Source: Paracyclopina nana
Taxonomy: Eukaryota; Arthropoda; Copepoda; Cyclopoida; Cyclopettidae
NCBI GenBank assembly: GCA_019096065.1
Contig: JAGUCH010000001.1
Coordinates: 17,112,001 to 17,176,000 of the forward strand
Reading direction: 5' to 3'
DNA: 64,000 nucleotides
A program made the position numbers and the translations under genes. Position 1 is the stretch's first letter, and every line of letters begins with the position of its first letter. Under the pieces are notes generated by a model. That model searched no databases. It was not told where the DNA came from and saw nothing but the letters and a program-made list of their open reading frames with translations. Below are positions 12,201 to 21,104 of the stretch, in pieces.

Positions 12201-15200
12201 AAAAACCAACCGGATCTCGAGGATCTTCAATGCCTCGGATCGCACAGCCAAAAGGCCCAACTTCATATCGCCCAAGTCTCAACTGCTCATCTGCTCCGGG
12301 ATCGTGATGGTCCAGGTCATCATCAACACAATCTGGCTACTCGTTTCGCCACCAGCTGCCATTCACCACCATCCCACGAGAGAAGATAATCTCCTGGTTT
12401 GCAAGGTAAAAGCCTGTCCTGGCTGGCCCACGATTAATTTTGCATGTCTCCCTTCTTTTGAAGGGAAGTGGACTGAAATGCAGGCTGAGAGATTTACAGC
12501 ATAATTTGAAGCAGCAAATTGTTCGAGGATGAAAATGGCTGCGGTTTGCATTTTTTGTTTGCTTTCTCTATTATTCATACTTTGAGTTGGGTGGTGACTC
12601 CTTGGAAAAGCTTTGTGTAAGTTGAAAAGAGGCGAATCCATTTTGATGACGACGAGGAACCAAAAAGTTACTACGCTCTTATGTCCTGTTCATGTACGCC
12701 CCAAACTCCTTAGGCAAATGCACGAAAAACACTTTAGGGAAAGGAGAATAATTGCCTTATGACAAGCGCCAGCTGATACTTAGAAAATCAGATCGACTTT
12801 AAGCCAACTTGAAAGTAAACAAATCTAATTTTGGCTATAAAGTGCTCCAAACTTTAGTCCTTTTGAGCAAAATCAATAGTTGAATTTCATCTTTTATCAA
12901 AGAGATGTGATAAAAAATAATTTGTTTTGAAATATGCTGAAAACCATGAGACGAATAGCAATAATTGCCATTAAAAACGCTGCTCGGCCCCAAGCTGAAC
13001 TTGTAGAGTGGCAGTCAGCAACAGATTCACTTTTCCATATGACAATTTTTTCCGTACTTTAAGGCATTCTTAATACATGAACAGGGCATTAGATTATCTG
13101 GTACCCTTTTTTGGTGGTGCTGCTTTCCTGCCTTGACATCCTCGTTGTGACTTTCTGATGATGAAAATAGAAAAATGCACTCCGAAGAAGCTAGCTTGGA
13201 AAAAATAGCAGCAGGAGTGTATCACAAAAATGCGCCTCCATATTGGCCTCAGGTAGAGCCTGCAATTGCTCTTTATTTTTGTAAAGAAAGTTGCTGTAAT
13301 CCTCTCTGATTGGGTCTTTAGTTTATCTAAGTGTGTATGTCTTTGGATTTAGCTGAGCATTGAGTACATAAGCCGGAAATGCCCTCAAAAATCACCATTA
13401 GACAGCAATCCCCATTTCCCTGAAGGAAAAAGCCCAGTTGGTCCTTCACGGTTCCAATCCTCCTATTACTTGGATTCAATTTCCAACTCAACATGTTCTA
13501 GTTCCTATAAGCAAAGAGCAGACAGTGTCCTCAACTGAGCTTTTCTGGGGCCTTGAAGATTTTTTTAAAATCAATTAGTTAAAACAATCCAAATATCAAA
13601 GTTCCTTTCTAATTGCTTCGTCAACTGAGGCCAATTGAACATTTTTTATTTGGCAGCTCTTTGGCTTTAGGCTCTATGAATGACCAATGTATAAAATTCA
13701 TGGAGCATGAGTTTGCTGCTGCTACAGAGGGAAAAAGCAAAAAGGAGCCTTTTTCTCGTCGGCCTTTCTGCAAGGCCTAAAAAAGGATCCTTCCCAAATG
13801 ACAAAGCATTGCACATGAATAGTGAAAGTTGTACAAAATTTCATTCATGATGACATCTGCAAATCCCAGTGCATGGAATTTGAAAGTCTCATTTTCTGCA
13901 AAATATGCTACTAGTATATAGTATATTTGCTTGGTGAAAAGACTGCACAGTTTTCTTAGAGTGCTCTTTTTCTTGGCTCTAATGGTACTTTTTGCTGAAT
14001 TATCTCTGAACAAAAGCAGAGTTTTCAACTGCTTGTGCTCGACTTAGTGTATCTAATTTTAACGCCATTTTTGCTCCACTTTTCAGGCCTCGATTAATGC
14101 GAGCTATATGATTGCGTTCTCCTATCCCATTCTGCTGGTGATCATTTGCACTGTGTACGCTGTGCTCACGAGGAAAATCCCAGAAGCCTTCAACGAGTCC
14201 AAATACATTGGCTTCTCCATGTACACCACGTGTATCATCTGGTTGGCATTCATTCCTATTTATTTCACGACATCTCAACACGTTGCCCTCAGAATAACAT
14301 CGATGTCAGTCACAATAAGGTATGAAAAATGTGTTTTCTCTGCTAGCTCTAAACAGCCTTGCTAAGTTTCACTATTTTTTGTTTCAAAAGAAAACTCTGC
14401 TTCTAAAGTAAGCAAATGCAAAAAAACGTGCTAAAAGTAAGCATTGACAACATCAAAGACCGATGAATAATGCAAAATACGATGTGGAATATCTTGCCAT
14501 TTTATATGAGGCTTCTTATTGTCGTTAGCTCTCTTCGATAATCCTTGGCTAATCCTCAATTTTCTCGCTATTTTGCAGTCTTTCAGCAACAGTGACAATT
14601 GTGTGCCTGTTCACGCCCAAATTGTACATCATTTTGCTGCATCCAGAGAAAAACGTGAGGCAAAGCATGATGAATCAGTCCAAATACCAGAGTGTGGCCA
14701 AGTCAAGCCAAAATGGGCCACTAGGTGGCACCACTGTCGTTAACAACGGTGGCCAGGTGGTTGCCAAAAAGGCTGTGGAGAATGGTAATTGGCCATTTAC
14801 TTCATTCATCAATTCAGTGTAGAACTTCTTGCAGAGTTCGGTTTCCAATTTTAAAGTACATGCTTTTACGCACTGTAAACCGAATTTCCTCGTGAGTAAT
14901 TCACTTTGCCGGTTGACTCAGCTTTTTTGCACTCCTGATGCGCTATGAAGTAAATGACAACCCTAGGGTTACTTTTTACTTAGTAAATGGTAAATGCGAA
15001 CCCTAGGGTTACTTTTTACTTAGTAAATGGTAAATGCGAACCCTAGGGTTACTTTTTACTTAGTAAATGGTAAATGCGAACCCTAGGGTTACTTTTTACT
15101 TAGTGAATGGTAAATGAGAACCTAGGGTTACTTTTTACCAACTTGGTCAAGTACTTGTCATAAGCAGGGATCCCTGACGTTTCCGAGGCCGCTGAAGTTT

Positions 15201-16185
15201 TCTCGGCCTCTTCAATCCATTTTTTCAATGATTTTTCACTTTTTCACTACAGCTGCCGCTGCTTACTGTTAGGCAGTCGCTCACCTTTGTTATGGTTTGT
15301 AGTTCTTGTTCAGGCTATAGAGGGCAGCAATGTTTCTAGATAGCAGAGCCATCTTTGGATTATTCTATTATTTCTATAGCTATGCAAAGTTTCAGATCTC
15401 TGAGCAATTCCCACCTAGGAATCGGCATGCCTTAAGTTCACGGCCCCTTATGAAATTGCGCTTGATTTCGGCAAGTTCATTACTCACTTGGAAATTCGGT
15501 TTAAGTGCATAAAATTTGTACCTGCTGCTTTTCGGGACTTCGAAGGTGCGGTAAAAATTGCGCTCATATGGTAAACATAAAACCTCGACTCACTTTTGAC
15601 CTCGCTACGCTCGGTTAAAAGATTCGTCTTGGTTTTATGTTTACCATACTCGCGCAATTTTTACCGCACCTTCTCAGTCCCGAAAAGCAGCAGGTAAAAT
15701 ACTATTACTTTACTTTAAGAGATTCTGCTGATTTTTGCATTTAAGTCAAATAGTATTATATTAGATAAAGGATGAAAGGAGATGATTCTTGAGGAAAAGG
15801 CCTCTGGTGTAAATCCTAGTACTGACATGTTGCACTTTTTGATGGAATTATGCTTATTTCAGGCTCAGTGGAGTTGAAAGAACGCATTCCTCTGATGCAA
15901 GGTAAACAAGGACTTGCAGCAGACATCGTGGCCAGCAATGTTTGCTCGAATTGCTCTGCTCAGCAATCAGCCAGTCCCACCAATAGAAAAGTGCTGAGCT
16001 TCTCAGAGCAGCCCCAGTCCTCAGCTGGCCCCAAGGAAAAAGCTGAGACCAGCTGTCAGACAGACTCAGCAGTTATGCCTGTGAACAGAGACTGCTCAAC
16101 TCAGACTGTGACTCAGTGGCTGCAAATCTCTCTGAATTGTCCTCCCTTGGCATTGACTCAGGAAGTTCCAGATGTAGTGCTGTGA
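295..16185 (+). CDS. Metabotropic glutamate receptor-like class C GPCR (possibly mXR-type)
   Basis: Cell-surface neurotransmitter/amino-acid receptor. Coding exons: 295-769, 3408-3562, 4181-4351, 5003-5147, 5216-5344, 7037-7159, 7720-7894, 7969-8078, 9274-9423, 9487-9620, 10951-11141, 11207-11365, 12177-12405, 14087-14319, 14579-14784, 15863-16185; all phases agree, giving 1035 residues. The start at 295 gives a signal peptide ([18 protein letters not shown]). Residues about 80-545 form the Venus-flytrap ligand domain, about 555-625 the cysteine-rich domain ([21 protein letters not shown]), and 627-881 seven membrane helices with the family signatures [25 protein letters not shown] and [17 protein letters not shown]. 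The cytoplasmic tail has about 150 residues. By spacing, S193, T216, D236, Y264 and D348 match the residues that bind the amino-acid backbone, but the side-chain-carboxylate site is changed (M105, A112, Q442). The subfamily is therefore uncertain: ordinary mGluR or the insect mXR type. Confidence 0.93.
770..3407 (+). other. Intron 1 of the GPCR gene
   Basis: AT-rich 2.6-kb intron, donor GTAGGC and acceptor TTTTTGCAG. Only short chance reading frames are present, and I see no repeat family shared with the rest of the window. Confidence 0.8.
4410..4802. mobile_element. MITE with about 17-bp terminal inverted repeats, TA target duplication
   Basis: The ends GGGCGTTCCCGTATTCG and CGAATATGGGATCGCCC are inverted copies with a few mismatches, and each is flanked by TA. 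The interior is rich in AAGTTAAGTT-type repeats. No transposase. It lies in intron 3, 58 bp after exon 3. TA target sites suggest mobilisation by a Tc1/mariner-like or similar transposase; the superfamily is an inference. Confidence 0.7.
5345..7036 (+). other. Intron 5 of the GPCR gene
   Basis: About 1.7 kb, AT-rich, donor GTGAGT and acceptor CCTTAG. No coding exon or repeat family could be supported in it. Confidence 0.75.
7221..7629 (-). mobile_element. 409-bp MITE, copy 1 (TGYCCTGTTCATGTA family)
   Basis: Inverted terminal repeats TGCCCTGTTCATGTA...TACATGAACAGGACA, flanked on both sides by TTA. Highly similar to copies at 8831-9238 and 12682-13088 but in the opposite orientation. Non-coding; the reading frames inside are shared by all copies and are fragments. 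A 3-bp TTA-type duplication is typical of PIF/Harbinger-derived MITEs; that assignment is an inference. In intron 6, 61 bp after exon 6. Confidence 0.85.
8831..9238 (+). mobile_element. 408-bp MITE, copy 2 (TGYCCTGTTCATGTA family)
   Basis: Same element as at 7221-7629, inverted relative to it. Flanked by ATA on the left and TTA on the right, i.e. an imperfect 3-bp duplication. It lies in intron 8, only 35 bp before the exon at 9274. Confidence 0.85.
9621..10950 (+). other. Intron 10 of the GPCR gene
   Basis: About 1.3 kb with donor GTAATA and acceptor CTCTTTCAG. It includes a short ACA-repeat run near 10617. Nothing else recognised. Confidence 0.75.
11399..12013. mobile_element. MITE of the CCCAACCAGAAAT family, palindromic copy
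   Basis: Starts CCCAACCAGAAAT and ends ATTTCTGGTTGGG. The two halves are long inverted repeats of each other, including TTCTGAAAGTTATTGTAACG and its complement. Related copies lie at 17437, 26198, 31294 and 35065. No transposase is encoded. Located in intron 12, 33 bp after the exon. Confidence 0.85.
12682..13088 (+). mobile_element. 407-bp MITE, copy 3 (TGYCCTGTTCATGTA family)
   Basis: Third copy of the element at 7221 and 8831, same orientation as copy 2, flanked on both sides by TTA. In intron 13. Confidence 0.85.
13089..14086 (+). other. Remainder of intron 13 of the GPCR gene
   Basis: About 1 kb of AT-rich sequence between the MITE and the acceptor TTTTCAG. No further structure identified. 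Confidence 0.7.
14959..15140. repeat. 40-bp tandem repeat, about 4.5 copies
   Basis: Units begin at 14959, 14999, 15039, 15079 and 15119 with AACCCTAGGGTTACTTTTTA. Each contains the palindrome AACCCTAGGGTT. The first four units are nearly identical and the last is degraded. In intron 15 of the GPCR gene. Confidence 0.95.
15519..15696. mobile_element. Foldback/MITE-like hairpin of about 178 bp
   Basis: The arm starting TACCTGCTGCTTTTCGGGAC recurs inverted at the right end (CCCGAAAAGCAGCAGGTA). The complementarity covers about 65 bp per arm with small mismatches and leaves a loop of about 50 bp. No coding capacity. In intron 15 of the GPCR gene. Confidence 0.8.
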
Positions 16186-16441
16186 TTAAAAAGCAATGTT
16201 TCCACAGATGTCTAGCTCTGTGGAAACAACCAGTATTAAGTTGATAATGCCTTGAACCAAAGAGCTGACACAACAAAGAGTCCTCAAATTGTTTTGCTCA
16301 AGATATTTCTTTCCATATGACTAGGGCCAATATTAAAAATTTGAGTGGATGTCAGATCTTTGCTTTTGTTTTGGCTTTATAAAGTTTCAGAAATCCTTAC
16401 ATGGAAAAGCTGTTGTCAAAGGCACAAAAGTCCTTGAATTG

Positions 16442-16447
16442 AATAAA
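16442..16447 (+). terminator. Polyadenylation signal AATAAA of the GPCR gene
   Basis: First AATAAA after the stop codon, about 255 bp into the 3' region. The remaining sequence up to 17053 is AT-rich and holds no recognised gene. Confidence 0.55.
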
Positions 16448-17053
16448 TGTTATGTACTTATGATAAATATAGTCATAGTATCTTTTAAAGTGATGTGTGT
16501 CAAGCTTACAATACTATTTTCTAAGGAATGTAGTTGTCTTTCATGAGCATTTGCTATGATGTTGTTGAGAATAAAGGCAATGTCATCTCTTTTCTGGGAT
16601 TTGAGGAAAAGTTTGTGAGAAAGTTGGCATGCATGGTGAAATTTCTTGGAAATCTAATTTGGAGATTGCATGAATCTATTTTTGAAAAGGAGCAGCTACT
16701 TGAATTTGAATTTCCCGCCACCTTTCTATCTTTGTGTATTTTTTTCTTGTCAAGTTTGAGCTTTCTTTTTTGAGGCGAAAAAAAGCTGCCAAAAGATAAT
16801 TGATGGAAAAATCCCCGAGAATTAGTGCATTTTTAAAAAACAAAATTTGATTTCAAGTCTTATTGGATCAATGATAAGATTTTAAGTTGCAATAATGCCA
16901 ATGTAAAAAGCTGAGCTGGATCAAATCAATGGATCGGTCCTTTTCGAACCTTCATTCATTCCCATCTGTCAGACACTGTCAAAAATATTGAAAAAAACGG
17001 AACAATTTTGCCAACACATTGCATTTCTTAAATGGCTTTATTCCCCACCAAAA

Positions 17054-19527
17054 ATGGAGGGTGAGCTATGGAAGTGGACCAACTATTGGAACGGTAAAAA
17101 GGCATCAAATTGCGTCGTTCTCAGTTAATTCTGCTCCGATTTTCAGGCTGGCAATCAAGATGGTTCATTTTAGATGATGGCGTTTTGTCCTATTTCAAGT
17201 CCTATGATGAGGTCAGCTCAGGCTGCAAAGGCTCACTGAGTTTGAATGTGTGCGAAATCATTGTCAGTCCCACTGATCCAACCAGACTGGACTTGAATGT
17301 CAGCAATGAGCAATACATTTACCTGAAGGCCAACAGTGAGAAAGAAAGGCAGCAATGGTTGGTAGCTTTGGGATCAGCCAAAGCCAGCTTGGCCAACAGG
17401 TACAACTTGTCGTCATTGTCAATGTTGACCAAAAGTCCAACCAGAAATTTTCCCAAGTTTTCTGAAAGTTATTGTAACATGTTAGCACTCCTTTGTTTTA
17501 TCCATGTTGAGCTTATGTCGTTTTGTAACATTTACTGCCCGTACCTCCTTCAAAAAAAAAAATCAAAGGTGACTTTGCTTTAACTGTTTGCATGATTTGA
17601 ATATGCATTACTTACCAACTTCAAGAACCAACTTGAAATTTTACCAAGTTTTCTGAGAGTTATAGCAACATGTGCGCACTCTTTCGCTTTACCCATGTTG
17701 AGTTTATTTTGTTAAGTAACACTAACTGCGCTACCACCTTTGTAAAAAAAATCGAATGTGACACTGAAAATTGGTGTTTTCGATTTTACGCAGTTGGCAA
17801 TGCAGTTAATGTTACATGACGACATTAACTCTATCTAGGTAAAACGTAAAAGTTTCACTGAGGGTTATTTTGGCGCATGAGGGCTCAGAATTTCTGGTTG
17901 GGTTTGGAGTTGGATTTCAGTCTGGAGGACTGAAAACCGAATGACAATCAAGTCTCATTAGTTGATCATTTGATTTGAATGCATCGCTTTGCCCTAAAAT
18001 ACTTACTGCGTCAAAAAGTTTTACTGCTCGTAAATCACGAGTTTCTTTGTCATTGCTAATTAGGAAGGCTAATGAAGATGAATGAAAGCCTCGTTATTTT
18101 TAATCATTTATTAGGCAAAGGAGGCAGCGAATTTCTTCAGCCTCCACCATTTTGACTGATCCCTCCACTCAAGCCATTCCTCAGCAATTGATGGACAAGA
18201 CAAGTGAAGAGGCTCAAGCTTTAAAATCGAAGAAATCTGAGCTGAGGCTGTACTGCGATTTGCTCATGCAGCAACTGCACACCATCAAGTCAACCAATAA
18301 TATTGAACATTTCGCTGATCAAGAGGAGGATGGCAGCCAATTATTGGGTGCCACTTGTGATACATTCATCAGGACACTGGATGAGCTCATGGAAATGGCT
18401 GATTCGAAGCATGGCATCTATGATCTGGGAGGAGCTAATGGATACTCCAGAAGAGTAAGTCCAATACAAATTGTATTTGCAGGGAGCAAATAAGAAAAAA
18501 GTTTGCACTACATTCTTTTGAGGATATGTTGCATGGCTAAAGAGTATGAACGAATTTACGCATTTTTTCCAGCATTCTCGCGAGAGAAGTGCAACACCTG
18601 TCAGCAACTCTTTGAAGCAGAACCACCAACCCAGGCTAAGCTCCGAATCGAGCCGGACCTCACCTTTGTCCATAGCTGAAACGGGTGAACCAGAAGAAGG
18701 CTTTAAATCCTTGTTTGGCAACAATTGCGAGCCAACTGTGAGCCATGCCAACAGTCCTGCCAAAGAAGCTACCAACAAAAACCCAGATCACTTTTTTCCC
18801 CTCAAAACGCTTTTCCCAAGTGGGAAAAATGGCAAAATTGAGGTCCAATCCTTTGTCATGGCCTGCTCTGACATCATTACGATTTATGGTGAGAAATACT
18901 CCAAGTAGAAATTATGCCCTATTTATTGTACATGTTTTCAGATTGCCTGGGCAAAGCCAGTTTTTCCCCCATCAAAACTGAAATGAAGGGACTGATTAAG
19001 AGCCTGAAAACGAAGCATGCCTCCAATCCGGATGCATTCACATTTGTCATTGACATCATTGCTGATGAGGATCGCATTAGCAAGGCCAGCCTTCCCAACT
19101 CTGCGACCACTGCACTGAAATGGCTGTCAAGGCATTTAATGTTTTTGCATAACTTCCTCCAGATTTTCGCTGAGTCTGAAGAAACCACAAAACAGTGTCT
19201 GAGTCTGGCCTATGAGCAGACCTTGAGTGCACATCATGATACCATCATTGAGAGTGTATTTGCAGTAAGCTTGCACAAAAAATTCTATTTCAAAAGAAAG
19301 CAACTCCAAACCTTTGGCTCTTTCAGGTTGCATTTCAAACTGCTCCATCAAGGGCAGCATTTATCCAAGCCTTGCTCCTGGGCCAAGGCCATCATCAGCC
19401 GAAGCTTTCATATGAAAACCAGCAGGACAACTTCACATCCAGAGTAGTTCCATACCTAGCTCAATATTTAGAGTCTCTAGACCACTGTTTGATAGCCTTA
19501 ACAAAGAATTTAGCACCAACAACGTAA
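17054..19527 (+). CDS. PLEKHA8: FAPP2/PLEKHA8-like protein: PH domain plus GLTP domain
   Basis: Golgi adaptor and lipid-transfer protein family. Exons 17054-17093, 17147-17399, 18115-18454, 18573-18888, 18942-19264 and 19327-19527 join in frame to 490 residues, close to vertebrate FAPP2. The N-terminus MEGELWKWTNYWNGWQSRWF is the FAPP PH domain (about 1-97); K7 and R18, used for PtdIns4P binding in FAPP proteins, are present. A conserved helical segment follows (SKKSELRLYCDLLMQQLHTI), then a Ser-rich linker, then a GLTP fold from about residue 300 to 485 (DCLGKASFSPIKTEMKGLIK, LKWLSRHLMFL, AYEQTLSAHH). The fold keeps the membrane-contact Trp region and the AHH histidine, but three headgroup-recognition positions differ (E, L, S where the family has D, N, K). 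Domain order and length support FAPP2 rather than FAPP1, which lacks GLTP. Confidence 0.92.
17437..17902. mobile_element. MITE of the CCCAACCAGAAAT family in FAPP2 intron 2
   Basis: Left end CCAACCAGAAATTTTCCCAA, right end AATTTCTGGTTGGG. An internal second left-end-like motif near 17627 makes it a composite like the 35065 copy. The left end lies only 37 bp after the exon, so the exon's open frame runs into the element. Confidence 0.8.
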
Positions 19528-20112
19528 CTGTAAAACTCCTGTGTGATAAAAAGCTGTTAATCCACAAATATATGCATATATAGACACTTTTTTAGGTACT
19601 GATGCACTGAAGAAGCATCGTTTATATGAAGCAAATTGGCAACAAAAACGAGATTTTTGCAGAGAAAAATGCACCACGTGCGAACTTTTGCCCTCTCACT
19701 ACAGCAGCTTATCTCGTGAGCAATTGGATACAAATATGATTTTTTTTAGCAAAGTCTCCTCAGACAAAATGTGTGATTACTCAGCTGCCATGTGGCTTTT
19801 ATCAGCAAACTGTGCGTAGAAGAGGAGTACGGAATATGCTGTTGCTATGAATGCAGTTGCCGGTTGAAAGTGTACACACGAGCGCATGCTGCGAACGACC
19901 CCTGCTACTCTCCACATATCACGCCACTTTTGCCTTATACGAAGTGGGCTAAATAAAAGAAAGTCGGTTGTCTGTGCAGCTGATAGCAGCTAGCAGCAGC
20001 AGCAGCATCACACCCGGCCAGTTCACTGTGGAAGAACAAAAAGGCCATATTTGATAGCCTTTAGCTTCACTCCTCATTTGACTGGCAGACTTTGAACTCA
20101 TAAAGCATCAAG
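19528..20112 (+). other. FAPP2 3' region and elongase promoter region
   Basis: Intergenic, about 585 bp. AATAAA at 19952-19957 is a plausible poly(A) signal for the upstream gene. A CAG-repeat run (GCAGCTGATAGCAGCTAGCAGC) lies near 19977-20005. The start of the elongase transcript must fall shortly before 20113; no clear TATA box was recognised. Confidence 0.5.
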
Positions 20113-21009
20113 ATGGCTTCCCCAGGTAAGATTGTGTTTTATGCACTACACCCACCACTGACCTGACCTAGCCACTTCTATCATGCAGCTACAGAGACTC
20201 CAACCACCTTTATGGAGTTCTACAATGAGCTGTGGAGCTTAAGGGACCGAAGGATGGATGACTGGCCTTTGCTGTCGAGCCCGTGGCCTACCATCACCCT
20301 ATGCGCAGCCTACTTTTACATCAGCATTGGACTCGGGCCCACCCTCATGAAGGACCGACCAGCGTTTGAGCTGAAGCGTACCATTCAAGCGTACAACATC
20401 TTCCAAGTGGTGATCAGTGCCTACATCATGTTCGAGGCATGTGCAGCTGGATGGTTCTCTTCGTACAACTGGATTTGCCAGGATGTCGACCGTAATCCGG
20501 ATCCCAACTCCGAAGGCATGAGGATGGCTCGCGCTTCTTATCTGTACTTCCTGACCAAATTCGTCGAGTTTGCAGACACATTCTTCTTCATTGCTCGCAA
20601 GAAGTTTACGCATGTGTCCAAGCTTCAGCTGCTCCACCATGGCCTCATGCCCATTTTTTCGTACATGCTGGTACGCTGGCTGCCAGGCGGACATGAAACC
20701 TTCGGAGGAACCTTCAACTGCTTGGTCCATGTGCTCATGTACAGCTACTACTTTTTGGCCTCGCTCGGACCTCACATGCAGAAGTATTTGTGGTGGAAGA
20801 AGTACTTGACCACCTTCCAAATGTTCCAGTTTGTCTGCGTCTTCTCCAAGAGCTTGGTACTCATCTTTGGCTTTGCAGAGTGTGGCTACCCTTGGCAATT
20901 CTCATGCGTTAGTGCTTTTTTCATGTTCCTATTTTTCTGCTTGTTTGCTGACTTCTACTCAAGAGAGTACATCGCGAAAGCTCAAGCCAGAAAGAATAAG
21001 GTGGCATGA
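20113..21009 (+). CDS. ELOVL-family very-long-chain fatty acid elongase with QxxHH motif
   Basis: Membrane 3-ketoacyl-CoA synthase of the ER elongation cycle. Exons 20113-20125 (M-A-S-P plus one base) and 20189-21009 give 277 residues, the usual family length. Visible family motifs: EFADTFFFIARKK, HVLMYSYYFLASLGP, TTFQMFQF and about seven hydrophobic segments. The C-terminus KNKVA fits a KxKxx ER-retrieval signal. The catalytic box, HxxHH in the family, reads QLLHH here: Q151 (CAG at 20626-20628), H154, H155. The residue five before the box is His rather than Gln, which points to the saturated/monounsaturated elongase branch. Whether the enzyme is active is unknown. Confidence 0.92.
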
Positions 21010-21098
21010 GAGAGCTGCTGCTAAAATATATACATTCTTTACCAAAACAATATCAATGCTAAAACAATGAAATTCGCATGTATTTTCTCTGTGCTTAA

Positions 21099-21104
21099 AA
21101 TAAA
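21099..21104 (+). terminator. Polyadenylation signal AATAAA of the elongase gene
   Basis: Ninety bases after the stop codon; the first and only good signal in that region. Confidence 0.75.

Noticed and set aside
20299-20898. 199-codon minus-strand frame
   Set aside because: Antisense shadow of the elongase coding sequence.
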